A stretch of DNA of 64,000 bases from Nymphaea colorata (lineage: Eukaryota > Streptophyta > Magnoliopsida > Nymphaeales > Nymphaeaceae). Positions 33,801 to 43,520 of the stretch are shown in pieces (the stretch's first letter is position 1; the number at the start of each line of letters is the position of its first letter). Under the pieces are notes generated by a model. That model saw only the letters and a list, made by a program, of their open reading frames with translations, was not told the DNA's origin and searched no databases. The stretch lies in the NCBI RefSeq assembly GCF_008831285.2, contig NC_045141.1:24599315-24663314 (forward strand). The letters are read 5' to 3'. Both the position numbers and the translations under genes were made by a program.

Positions 33801-34200
33801 CGCGGAGTCGGAAACCGGAGGCGGAGACAGCGACGGGGTCAAGCACCCAGGGCTTGCCCAGCCGGTTAGCGATCTCGGCGGCAGCCTTCATAGATGCCAA
33901 CCACGAGGGAGTGAGTGTACCGACGTTGATAAGGAGGGCGCTGGCGTGAGGGGTGAAGTCAGGGACCTCCTCCAGAGCGTGGACCATGGCAGGGGAAGCA
34001 CCGGCTGCCAGAAGGGTGTTGGCCATCAGGTCCATGGAGACGAAGTTAGTTATGCACTGGACCAGAGGGAAGGAGTCCCTCACTCTACTCAGAAAACCCC
34101 ATGCCTTCACCCCCCACCTTCCTTCCTCCTCCTCGTCTTCTTCTTCTTCTTCTTCTTCTTCATTTTCTTCTTCTTCATCAGAACCCAATCTCTTTCCCAT
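30891..34200 (-). CDS. THIM: Hydroxyethylthiazole kinase (two exons)
   Basis: Exon 1 spans 34200-33706 (165 codons) and exon 2 spans 31292-30891 (133 codons plus TGA), joined by GTGAAA at 33705 and a CTCAAG acceptor at 31293, phase 0; total 298 residues. It would phosphorylate 4-methyl-5-(2-hydroxyethyl)thiazole with ATP, a thiamine-salvage step. Diagnostic stretches are VQCITNFVSMDLMANTLLA (substrate side), GKPWVLDPVAV, RGNASEI and, in exon 2, VAVSGSVDIITDG and ATGCAVTA, the nucleotide-binding segment with the conserved Gly-Cys. The start chosen is the ATG at 34200; upstream frame is open but begins without ATG. Residues about 9-26 form an almost pure Glu/Asp tract encoded by a GAA repeat, not part of the bacterial enzyme. 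No clear transit peptide. UGT92 is transcribed divergently 703 bases away. Confidence 0.92.
31293..33705 (-). other. Intron of the thiazole kinase gene (2.4 kb)
   Basis: GT-AG intron. No second gene or clear transposon was seen inside. It is AT-rich, with open frames that lack recognisable similarity. Confidence 0.75.
34131..34178. repeat. (TTC)n coding microsatellite
   Basis: TTC/CTC triplets that, on the minus strand, encode the Glu-rich tract near the thiazole kinase N-terminus. Confidence 0.85.
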
Positions 34201-34903
34201 TGACTCCCGCTGTTTCTGCCGCGTCCGACCCCGAGCACCCCAGTTAAAAAGCAAACGGGTCGGGTCCCGGGTTTCATGTATGGATAATCAATTCCCATGT
34301 TGCAGAATCCCATTAGGTGGTCCCCTTATTATTATTTTTTTTTGTTCTCAATCAAATTTTCTAAACCACGTGCATTCTAATAGACTTGCTCTACAAAAGA
34401 ATCATTTTATCTGTTTTTTTTTTTTACCAAACAGCTAAGGCATATGCGCATGTAGCTATTCAAAACCAACACATAAATAAAAAAAAAGTACCTCTAGCTA
34501 GGGTTCATGCAAAATGTTCTCATTGTTCAAGAGAGCTGCCCATTTATCAAGAAGAGACCCATCCAAATTAACCGACCGGGAAGTTGGATTTAAATCTCAT
34601 GGGTATCAGATTCGAATACATATGTATCAGCATCCAATTTAGTGCTCTTAAAAATTAGAAAAGTTGAATTTATATTTTTCTAGTAAGGAATAATAATACG
34701 AGCTTAATGCAGTACGCCAAAACAACTTTTAATATATCCAAACGAGTATTATAATGACATGGCAAACGAATATGATCCGTTACGTCCCTTCAGACGTTCA
34801 TTGGCCTCCATTAAAATCAAATCCTTAGATGGCGAAGCAGCTTAAATGTGCAGAGTCCCAAGTATGAAATCCTGTGATTAATTCACTCCCTCTCGTAAAG
34901 GAG
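34201..34903. promoter_or_regulatory. Divergent intergenic region, THIM / UGT92
   Basis: The 703 bases between two divergently transcribed genes must hold both promoters. No convincing TATA box was picked for either. A five-codon upstream frame (ATG at 34864, TAA ending 34881) precedes the UGT92 start. Confidence 0.45.
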
Positions 34904-36370
34904 ATGGGTCACATAGTGATGCTGCCATTCTTGGCATGGGGACACTTCAAACCCTTCGTCACCTTCGCCAACCTGATCATCCACCACCACCCATCCCACA
35001 CCATCACCATCGCCACCACCCCTCTCAACCTCCCCAAGCTCCGCTCCATCCTCCCTCCTTCTACCCCCATCCGCCTGGCTGCCCTTCCCTTCGACCCCTC
35101 CTCCCACGGCCTTCCTCCCGACGGCGACTGCACCGACTTCCTCCCTCCCCCCCTCATCGTCCGTCTCTGCTACGCCTCACGCGCCCTTCGCCCCGCCCTC
35201 GAAAGACACCTCCGCGACCTCCCCGTCGCGGATCAACCGCCGTGCCTCATTGCTGACATCCTATTTGGCTGGACGGTGGACGTTGCTTCCATTACTGGCG
35301 CTTTTCATGCATTCTTTGCGACCCAAGCTGCCTATGGCTTTTGCATCTACATGTCACTGTGGCTGCACCTGCCTCAAGCCATGACGGATTCCGACGAGTT
35401 CGAGTTACCGGACTTCCCGGACGTCCGCCTCCACCGCACACAGATCTCCGCGTATGCCAAGACGATGACGCCCTCTGACCCCTGGCCCGTTTTCCTCCGA
35501 GAAGAGTGGGCACTGAGATTTGGCACAGGTGGGCTGTTGGTAAACTCGGTGAGGGAGATGGAACCCAAGGGCATGGAGCGACTCCGCACCTTGTTTCCAG
35601 GGAGACCCATCTGGAGCATCGGCCCTGCGCTCCCTTCTGCCCTTCCAGTTCCAGCAACTGAGTCTTCATCATCACTCGCGAAGCGGCCGGGGATTTCGCC
35701 AGAGGATTGCACTAGATGGCTTGATCACCATCCACCCGGCTCGGTTCTCTACATGTCGTTCGGTTCGCAGAACACCATCTCCGCGTCTCAGATGAAAGCT
35801 TTGGCGAAGGGTTTGGCGGAGAGTGGGGTGGCTTTCATATGGGTGGTAAGGCCGCCGGTGGAGTTTAAGTTGGAGGAAGAGTTCAGATCGTCGGAATGGT
35901 TGCCGAAAGGGTTCGAGGATAGGATACGGGAGAAGAAGCGAGGATTGGTGGTGAGGAACTGGGCTCCGCAGTTGACCATCTTGGCCCACGAATCAACGGG
36001 TGGGTTCTTGAGCCACTGCGGGTGGAACTCGGTGCTGGAGAGCCTGAGCCATGGGGTGCCTCTCATAGGGTGGCCTATTGCGGCGGAGCAGTTCTACAAC
36101 TCGAAGATGATGGAGGAGGAGATGGGGGTGGGAGTGGAGCTGGCGAGGGGGAACCAGGCGGAAGTCAGGAAGGAAGAGGTGGTGAGGGTGGTGGCGTTGG
36201 CGATGGGAGAGACGGAGAAGAGGGAGGAGATGAGGAGAAAGGCCAGTGAAGTAAGAGAAGTGTTAAGAGGGGCGTGGAGGAAGCAGGTTGGTGACGGTGG
36301 TGGAGGCAACTGCGTCGGTTCATCCTTTGCCGCCATGAATGATTTCCTTGAAACTGCGTTTTCCAGGTGA
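34904..36370 (+). CDS. UGT92-type UDP-glycosyltransferase, complete
   Basis: Intronless, 488 codons from the ATG at 34904. The upstream frame is open but has no earlier ATG. His14 in FLAWGHFKP is the catalytic base and Asp118 in CLIADILFGW the partner Asp. The loop SVLYMSFGSQNT lies at 280-291. The PSPG box spans Trp353 to Gln396, opening WAPQLTILAHE and ending IAAEQ, followed by FYNSKMMEEEMGVGVEL. The FxxWGHxxPF start, the ISxxD linker and the AEQFYNSK ending match plant UGT92-like enzymes, whose acceptors are poorly known. It transfers sugar from UDP-sugar in the cytosol. It belongs to a different family from the UGTs at the left of the window and has a broken paralogue 0.8 kb downstream. 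CDS is GC-rich. Confidence 0.93.
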   Translation: MGHIVMLPFLAWGHFKPFVTFANLIIHHHPSHTITIATTPLNLPKLRSILPPSTPIRLAALPFDPSSHGLPPDGDCTDFLPPPLIVRLCYASRALRPALERHLRDLPVADQPPCLIADILFGWTVDVASITGAFHAFFATQAAYGFCIYMSLWLHLPQAMTDSDEFELPDFPDVRLHRTQISAYAKTMTPSDPWPVFLREEWALRFGTGGLLVNSVREMEPKGMERLRTLFPGRPIWSIGPALPSALPVPATESSSSLAKRPGISPEDCTRWLDHHPPGSVLYMSFGSQNTISASQMKALAKGLAESGVAFIWVVRPPVEFKLEEEFRSSEWLPKGFEDRIREKKRGLVVRNWAPQLTILAHESTGGFLSHCGWNSVLESLSHGVPLIGWPIAAEQFYNSKMMEEEMGVGVELARGNQAEVRKEEVVRVVALAMGETEKREEMRRKASEVREVLRGAWRKQVGDGGGGNCVGSSFAAMNDFLETAFSR

Positions 36371-37172
36371 GATGACAAGGCATCAACAGGCGGCAGGGCT
36401 TCATCGCGTTCTTGGTTCAACAGGTCCTCGTGCTGCACTGTGTGGTATTCTGATTGGAATGGCTGTGGGACATGATTATTATTTTCTTAATGCCAGAATG
36501 ACCAAACGTTTACTGTACCACTTTGCGGATTAGTGTATTGTATCATTTTGTTGCTACACGTTCTTTCTGTCTTTTAGACTTTTTTTTAATGAGAATCCCT
36601 TCTTCTTAGCTTGTCGTTTACAAGTTTTTTGAAATATCACCTTCACTTTTTCTTTTCTTTTCCAGGGAAATTCATTTTTGAATTTTGAGAAACCGTTGTT
36701 TCATCAACGAACACATGCAGATTTAACGCACTTGTTTGAAGGATTTATGGATTTGATTTGAATAAGAAGATCTGACTGGTTATGAAATCTAACCACAACA
36801 TGCAGTCACATCATGCAAAACCCTCGAATATATCTGAAAAAGATGCTTTAAAATGTATAAGAAGGATATAGAAAGATTTAAGGAAAAAGCTAAAAAAATT
36901 TCAAGTCCTGTTTGTTATACGGGTATAAATTAAAGATAATTCCCGTTGTTCCTATTTATCCGACAACTCAAGTCAACCCCTAGTATTAGTCATTTTTTTT
37001 CTCGCCAACGAAGATCTCAGGTTAAACCCTACGTTACGTTAGTAATGCTCCACAAAGAAAGCTGGGAATGGAAAAACGTGAAGCGCAAGAGATTCACTGA
37101 CGCAGTCACGAAAACAAAGGAAACCTGGGTAAACACCGATCACGAAACCCTTACATAACGTTCAGATCAGAA
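36371..37172. other. Intergenic between UGT92 and its pseudogene
   Basis: AT-rich, no coding features recognised. Confidence 0.5.
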
Positions 37173-38084
37173 CCAATGGCGTCTGTGGCAGCAGCTCCCC
37201 CAAACGAAGGCTGACTCCGACGAGTTTGGGCTGCCGGATTGTGCTGACATCAGACTCCACCGCGCACAGCTCCCCCACAATGCCAGGTGGCCGGATTTCC
37301 TCGGGGAAGAGATCAGCATGATTCTCGGCGCAGACGGGGTCTTGGTGAACATGGTAGAGGCGATGGAGATCAAGGGCGTGGGCCGAATCACTACCAGAGT
37401 CAGAAATTTTTGATTGGGAGCACTCATTGATCTTTCGCTTAAAACGACTCACTACCAGGGTAAAAAAAAAAAAAAATAATTGAGGGGCACTAATTGATCT
37501 TTCGCTTAAAAGCGATGGAGACCAAGAGCGTGGGCCGATTCACTAGCAGTGACCCACGCCAGTCACACAGTTCACCACCATCTTTCCAGGAAGACCCATC
37601 TGGTGCATCGGCCCCGCGCTGCCTTCCTCCTGCCTCTCGACCGACCCATCGAAGGCGAAATCACTACTCGTGAAGGAACCGAGCATTTCCACGGAGGACT
37701 GCATGGAATGGCTCCACCTCCACCAACCCGTCTCGGTTCTGTACACATCGTTCGGTTCGCAAAACACCATTTTCGCGTCTCAGATGAAAGCGCTGGTGAT
37801 GGGTTTGGAGGAGAGCGTGGTGGCTTTCATATAGGTGGTGTGACCGCCGGTGGAGTTTAAGTTGGAGGAAGAATTCAGATCGTCGGAATGGTTGCCGAAG
37901 GGGTTCGAGAAGAGGATGAGGGAGAGGAAACGACGGTTGGTAGTGAGGAATTGGGCTCCCCAACTGACCATCCTGGCCCACGAATCAACGGATGGGTTCT
38001 TGAGAGTTGAGCCACTGCGGGTGAAACTCGGTGCTGGAGAGCCTCTTCCATGGGAAGCCGCTCATAAGGTGGCCTATTGCGGCG
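37173..38084 (+). pseudogene. UGT92-type pseudogene, part 1 (5' of copia insertion)
   Basis: Homology to the intact UGT92 begins at about its codon 150 (LWLHLPQAM) and runs to the PIAAEQ region, so the N-terminal third is missing. Inactivating changes include a duplicated, scrambled segment at 37361-37549, in-frame TAG where the intact gene has Trp (FIWVV, near 37830) followed by a TGA, an extra ~7 bases (AGTTGAG) inside the PSPG box near 38005, and a base loss a little further on. The copy breaks off at CGGCG (38080-38084), where a copia element was inserted. It resumes at 43217. Confidence 0.92.
37361..37549. repeat. Local tandem duplications inside the UGT92 pseudogene
   Basis: GCGATGGAGA-CAAG-GCGTGGGCCGA occurs at 37361 and 37511, and ATTGATCTTTCGCTTAAAA at about 37426 and 37492, with a poly-A run between. 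The duplication disrupts the frame. Confidence 0.75.
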
Positions 38085-38316
38085 CTTTTCATAGCCAAAA
38101 ATTTAGTATCACAACAGGTTTGTTTCAACATTATCAACAGTTTGATCCAATCTCTACATGATCTTGTTATCTCATTCAGAGACTTACCTAGACTTACCTG
38201 AAACTGTGTAACACGCCCATTATAAATATGTACGCCCACTATAAATATATAGATTGAATACAAACAACTGAAATTTTCTCTCTTTCGTTCTCTCATTCAC
38301 ATTTACAAGTTTATTA
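38085..38316 (+). repeat. 5' LTR of copia element 2 (first 24 bases missing)
   Basis: Aligns with the 3' LTR from its base 25 (CTTTTCATAG) onward and ends TTTATTA before the primer site. It contains local expansions (ACTTACCTAG/ACTTACCTG and two CGCCCA-TATAAATAT units) not present in the 3' copy, so the LTRs are considerably diverged. Confidence 0.85.
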
Positions 38317-38328
38317 TGATATGAGAGC
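38317..38328 (+). other. Primer-binding site of copia element 2
   Basis: TGATATGAGAGC directly after the 5' LTR; ten of twelve bases match the plant copia consensus TGGTATCAGAGC. Confidence 0.7.
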
Positions 38329-38344
38329 ATCTTCAATCGAGCGC

Positions 38345-38408
38345 CCCAATCGATCATTATTATGATAGGCCGGATGTCATCAGTATAATAGGCCAGATGT
38401 CATCAGAG
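38345..38408. repeat. Short tandem repeat at the edge of the captured segment
   Basis: ATAGGCCGGATGTCATCAGT and ATAGGCCAGATGTCATCAGA, two copies about 23 bases apart, lie between the primer site and the captured gene fragments. Confidence 0.8.
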
Positions 38409-38434
38409 TTGAGTCTGCTCTCCTCTGATTAATG

Positions 38435-38790
38435 CCGTGGCGCTGGCACAAAGAGACCCGTTGGGAAACGGCGACGGTCGTAGCAGGCGTGGCGAGTGAG
38501 GGTACACCTGAGCTTGCAGTAGTGAGACTCCACACCTTGACGTTCTTGTCCCAGGCCTGCCTCTCAATCTCTCTGAATCTGGTAAGGCGGAAAAGGTTGC
38601 ACGTGCGGTTTGGCCGGAGAGACGAGGAACCGGTACCACCCTGGATCCTGAGATGATGGTGGGAGAATAGGTGTTCGGGGAGAACCAGACGCAGCTGACC
38701 CAATTAGTGTGGCTGTCGGCGTCCTGAATCGTGTACTTACATCGAGAGCGTTCCAGAGCTTGATGGTGCGATGGCCTTCTGAGCAGAGGC
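38435..38790 (-). pseudogene. Captured RACK1 fragment (antisense in copia element 2)
   Basis: Read on the minus strand, 38790 downward gives [10 protein letters not shown], then, after a frame shift, [20 protein letters not shown] and [11 protein letters not shown]. After a foreign insert of roughly 85-90 bases it continues [13 protein letters not shown] and then, with small frame slips, a TVAVS...SLCAS-like end. This order is the WD40 repeat region of the plant RACK1 (guanine nucleotide-binding subunit beta-like) scaffold, a 40S ribosome-bound protein. Frameshifts and the insert make it non-functional. The insert (about 38560-38645) was not identified. Confidence 0.87.
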
Positions 38791-38811
38791 GCTCTGCCAC
38801 GTTAAAAGAAT

Positions 38812-38937
38812 TTTTCCAAGGTTTATGATGTAAATATCGTCAGTCCTGCGCTTGAAGAGGTGGCGCTCCATCTGGAAGTCGTAGTTCTTGGTGCCAAAGT
38901 GGACGTCAGCTGTGAAGCATCATTTGTATGTTCGCCA
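38812..38937 (-). pseudogene. Captured 40S ribosomal protein SA fragment (antisense in copia element 2)
   Basis: On the minus strand, 38937 downward reads ANIQMML, one frame slip, then [33 protein letters not shown]. This is the near-N-terminal segment of plant 40S ribosomal protein SA (usual form [33 protein letters not shown]). The match stops after LGK and the RACK1 fragment follows about 20 bases later, so the two genes were joined here. It is too short to be functional. Confidence 0.9.
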
Positions 38938-38939
38938 AC

Positions 38940-39660
38940 TTTTTAGTGTGAGCCCTGCAACTCTCAAATTCACGTGGGAGCGATGCAACGATCTTGTCCA
39001 GTACAATCTTGTCCAGTCATGGATCTTGAACTTGATCCATAAATACTTGATTGTTAATGTGATCCATGCAACGTCGGCAGCAGAAGTTTGGAGGGACCTT
39101 AAAGCCAGATTCACCCAAATGAATGGACCTCGCATATACCAAATACAACAACAAATCATAAATTGCAGACAACATCAATCATTCAATGCAGCTTACTAGA
39201 TAAGGGCTTGTGTGAAGAATTAGGATTATATATATCGATGTTCTTAATTGTTCTTGTGGGTCCGTAAAAACTATTAAGATCAACCAACAGGACCACCTTA
39301 TGTAATTTCTAATGGGACTCAACAATAGTTATGCAACTGGTAGGAGTCAACTCATATTAATGGATCATCTTCCAACCATTGCCAAGGCGTACTCTCTTCT
39401 CATCCAATAAGAAAAACAAAGAGACGTTAATATTATTCAAAATGATCAAAGGACTTCTATCTTGTTGTTCAGTCTCATGATGGAGACAAACATAATAAAA
39501 TCAAGGAGAAGGGAAGACTTCGACTAAAATGCGAGCATTGCGGGAAAGTCGGCCACATTAAGGCAAAGTGTTATTTCCTTGTTGATTTTCCTAACAAGTC
39601 GGGTTCTTCCAATGCACCAACAAGACCAAAGGTGAACGCCACGAGGTCCCCTACTATCGA
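38940..39660 (+). pseudogene. copia gag remnant, element 2
   Basis: Begins abruptly at about PATLKFTWERCNDLVQ and continues WILNLIHKYL, SAAEVWRDLKARFTQMNGPRIYQIQ, typical of copia UBN2-type gag. A CX2CX4HX4C zinc knuckle (CEHCGKVGHIKAKC) lies at about 39530-39571. The usual gag N-terminus is absent and its place is taken by the antisense host fragments. Stops follow codon NAAY (about 39197) and further on. Confidence 0.85.
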
Positions 39661-42600
39661 CTAGTCCCAAACTCAGTTATTTCGAAAATTTCTTGAGTTC
39701 AAAGAAAACTCAAGCCAAGGTACCAATGACCCCAAAATAAATCTTTCATGTAAGCTCCCATCATTCATTTCTTGTGCCACAACCAGCCAATCATGAATTC
39801 TTGACACCGGTGCAACACACCACATCACCAATGTCTTATCTATCCTTGACCAACCCATAATCATAAATCATCCACCAATCCACCTACCCAATAACTCTAA
39901 AACTATTGTCTCACATGTAATAGATGTGATTATTTCCCCCACCATTACTTTCAAAAATGTTTTATATGTCCCAACATTTCATTTCAATCTCATCTGCATA
40001 CTAAGCTTTGTAGTGACTCAAAATGTGATGCAAAGTTTAATGAGAACTTTTGTTTGTTGCAGGACCGTCACTCGATGACTACGATTGGAACAGGTAAATT
40101 GGAAAACGGATTGTACGTACTCAATGAAGAAAGATTTGCTGTTAGCACAACCACGATCAAACTTATACATTGGCATCTCAGACTTGGGCATGCTTCTAAT
40201 CCTAAACTCCTTACTTTATCTCACTTGAAACTCATTGATTCCTATATGTCATTTGATAATTGTGATACTTATTTTGTTGCTAAAAGCACTAGACTTCCCT
40301 TTCCAACTAGTTCTATCTCTACTCATGCACCTTTTGAATTGATTCACTGTGATGTTTGGGGAGGCTACCAGACACCTTCATTTAAGTGGCGCACATTATT
40401 TCTTAACTATAGTAGATGATTTTTCTCGACCTACATGGATCTATGTTATGAGACACAAACCTGAAGATTTTTGCATGATTAGAAGTTTTGTCACACTTAT
40501 AGAAAATCAATTTCAAACAAAAATTAAACTTATTAGGAGTGATAATGGGACTGAATTTTTTTCTCAAGATATGCAAAATTTTCTTCATGAAAAAGGAATT
40601 GATCGTCAACATAGTTGTGCTGCGACACCACAATAAAATGGAGTAGTTGAACGCAAGCATAGAGATCTTCTAAATATGGCTTGATCCCTTCTTTTTCAAG
40701 CAAATTTGCTCGTGAAATTTTGGGGAGAATGCATTACCGCAACTGCTTATCTACTAAATAGGTTGCCCATGGATGCACTTCACAATAAAACTTCTTATGA
40801 AATCTTGTTCCAAAAAGCCCCAACTACAAACACTTACGCGTGTTTGGATGTCTATGCTATGCCCATAATATTTATAAAAAACATAAATTTGATATGTGTG
40901 CAAGAAGATGTATCTTTCTTGGATATCCATATGGAAAAATGTCATATCAAGTGTATGATCTTGAAAACAATGTTTTGTTCACCAGTAAGGTTGTTCGTTT
41001 TTGTGAAAACTATTTTTCTTAAAAAAGTGAGAATATTATTAATGGAGATGAAATAGTAGTGTTTCTCTTACCATTCAGTAATCAAATCTTAAGCGAACAT
41101 GAGATCTTTTCAAATTCAACCCAACATCAAGATCCTATCCCTGATTTGCAAACAAATCATGACCACCACAATATTCAACCTAGTAATGAACTAGGCAACT
41201 AGGCAACCAAACCCAAGATACTAGTAATATCAACCCAGACACCACCAATAATTCCATCCAACTCCGTAGGTCTTCCCGCCCAAGACATATGCCCAATCAC
41301 CTTAAGGACTATAAATGTCCTTCTGCCCTACCCATTTCCAACAAGTTGTTAACGAGTGATGTTCGACAACACCAAAAGATACATGTTATCCAATTGCATC
41401 ATATATTGATGTCTCCAATTTCACCTCCTATTATCTATGTTTCATGACTACCCTACTTAAGCAACATGAGTCTTCATCTTTTACCCAAGCTATGCAGGAC
41501 CCAAAGTGGCGAGAAGTCATGCGTGTTCAAATTGATGTATTGCAAGACAACTAGACTTGGACCGTCACCAAGCTACCTCCCGACAAAACCCCCATCGGTT
41601 GCAAATTGGTGTTCAAGATCAAATATCAATCTTATGGATCCGTTGAAAGATACAATGCCCGCATTGTTGCCAAATGATACAATCAGACTGAAGGTGTTGA
41701 TTATAATGAAACTTTCACCCATGTTGCCAAAATTTCTACCATCCCCGTTTGCTCGTCCTTGCAGCCATTAAAAGGTGGCACCTATTTTAGGTTGATGTTA
41801 ATAACGCATTTCTTCATGGCGACTTAGTAGAAGAAGTACATATGCAGTTGCCACCTTGGTTCACTCGACAAGGGAAAAAAGATATGGTATGTCGATTGAA
41901 CAAATCCATTTATAGACTTAAATAATTGTCAGGAAATTGGTTCTCTAAATTGACAACATTTCTCACAAGTTTGGGTTTTTCCCAGTCAAAGGTAGATTAC
42001 TCATTCCTTGCCAAAACCATGATTAGAGAAAGGTTCTTTCTAGTAATCTATGTAGATGATATAATTATTGCAGGCGATGACTTTGGGAATCAAGAATATC
42101 AAATATGTGATGAATGAAAAATTCAAGTTAAAAGACTTGGGCAAGCTCAGATACATGCTCAGGATTGAAGTTACAAGATCTGAAAGAGGGATATTTTTAT
42201 CCCAAAAGAAATATCTCCTCAATATTTTACATGAAACAAACTATATGAGAGCAAAACCATATGACTCTTCTATGGAACAACACTTGAGGCTTGATAATGA
42301 TGTCCTGAAAAAAGCCAGTCAATACAGAAAAATCATTGGCAAACTCATATATTTGACTATAACTAGACCCGAGATCGTACATACAGTACATATATTAAGT
42401 CAATTTATGAGCAAACCTCGCATCCCGCATAGAGAAGCAATGAATCGTCTTCTAAAGTACCTAAAGGGGAACTGCAGGCTATGGAGTATTATTGTCTTCA
42501 GAATATCCCATCCAACTTAAGGCATATTGTAATTCAGATTGAGCATCTTGTCACATGACTCGCAGATCGACAAGTGGATAATGCACTATGATCGGCAACA

Positions 42601-42984
42601 ATCTCATTACATGGAAAACAAAAAAACAAACAACAGTTTCTAGGTCTTCTGCTGAAGCTGAATACCGATCCATGGCACTTACGACATGTGAACTCATATG
42701 GCTTAAAGCTCTTCTACACTATTTTGGGATATCTCACACAGAGCCGATCACTTTATTTTGTGATAATCAAGCCGCAATGCACATAGCAGCCAATCTTATG
42801 TTTCATGAGCAGACCAAGCATATTGAAATTGATTGTCATAGACAAAATTCTAAGTGGAGAGATTCATACTCAGTTTGCGCTCTCTTTTCAGCAATTACAG
42901 ACATATTCACTAAGTCACTAGGACTAGAAGTGTTTCAAACATTAAAAAGCAAGTTGACACTCTTCAATCCAGGAACGCTAACTT
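39661..42984 (+). pseudogene. copia pol remnant, element 2
   Basis: Protease (LDTGATHHIT near 39800), GAG-pre-integrase (WHLRLGHASNPKLL near 40170), integrase core with Asp in HCDVWGG (40351), Asp in RSDNGTEF (about 40540) and Glu in VVERKHRD (about 40649), RT with IYVDDI (YVDD at 42049-42060), and RNase H with SSAEAEYRSMA and CDNQAAMHIA near 42645-42790. Frameshifts and stops are frequent (for example at 40419, 40636, 41056, 41535, 42115). Inactive. Confidence 0.9.
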
Positions 42985-42993
42985 AAAGGGGAG

Positions 42994-43216
42994 TGTTGGA
43001 AAGATCTAACAGATAAGCTTTTCATAGCAAAAATTTTGGTATCACAACAGTTTTGTTTTATCTTTATCAATAGTTTGATCCAATCCCTACATGATCTCAG
43101 TTATCTCATTGGGAGACTTACGTAGAACTGTGTAACGCCTACATAATATGTAGATCTGTCATGAATGCAAGTGATTTCTCTCATTCGTTCTGTCCTTCAC
43201 CTTTACAAGTTTATCA
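42994..43216 (+). repeat. 3' LTR of copia element 2
   Basis: Starts TGTTGGAAAGATCTAAC after the polypurine tract and ends TTTATCA at the CGGCG duplication. TGTTGG...CA ends are typical of copia LTRs. Confidence 0.9.
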
Positions 43217-43520
43217 CGGCGAAGCAGTTTTACAACTCGAAGATGATGGAAGATGATGGAGGAGGAGATGGGGGTGGCAGTGGAGATTGGCGAGGGGGAA
43301 CCAGGGGGAGGTGAGGAAGGAAGAGGTGGTGAGGCCGAGGGTGGTCAGGTGGGGTTGCTGATGGGAGAGACGGAGAAGAGGGAGGAGATAAGGTGAAAGG
43401 CCGGTGAAGCAGGGGAAGTGTTGAGAGGGGCGTGGAGGAAGAAGGGCAACGGTGAGAATGGTGGCACGGAAACGGGATCTTCCCTGTCGGAATTGAATGA
43501 CTTTAGTGCAACCAGGTCAA
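43217..43520 (+). pseudogene. UGT92-type pseudogene, part 2 (3' of copia insertion)
   Basis: Continues the copy broken at 38084, starting at the CGGCG duplicate and AAGCAGTTTTACAACTCG (AEQFYNS in the intact gene), through KMMEEEMGVG, EVRKEEVV and the C-terminal GAWRKQ region to about the SxLxxxNDF end. It has a small duplication (AAGATGATGG repeated), a stop in ATAAGGTGA near 43389, and several indels. With part 1 it was once a contiguous second UGT92 gene. Confidence 0.9.

Larger units (their letters stand above)
38085..43216 (+). mobile_element. Ty1/copia element carrying antisense RPSA/RACK1 fragments
   Basis: Inserted into the UGT92 pseudogene with 5-bp duplication CGGCG (38080-38084 and 43217-43221). 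5' LTR 38085-38316, primer site 38317-38328 (TGATATGAGAGC, close to the initiator tRNA-Met type), then about 500 bases of host-gene fragments in antisense, remnant gag, protease, integrase, RT and RNase H in copia order, polypurine tract AAAGGGGAG (42985-42993), and 3' LTR 42994-43216. The coding frame is broken many times. The 5' LTR begins 24 bases inside the LTR as defined by the 3' copy, although the target duplication lies directly against it. The element cannot be autonomous. Confidence 0.93.

Noticed and set aside
33565-34438. + strand frames opposite thiazole kinase exon 1, including a Ser-rich one
   Set aside because: The Ser and Phe runs are antisense or shifted readings of the GAA repeat; the minus-strand exon with family motifs and good splice donor explains the region.
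38435-38937. Functional RACK1 or RPSA gene
   Set aside because: Only short fragments are present, with frameshifts and a foreign insert, joined to one another and enclosed between a copia primer site and gag.
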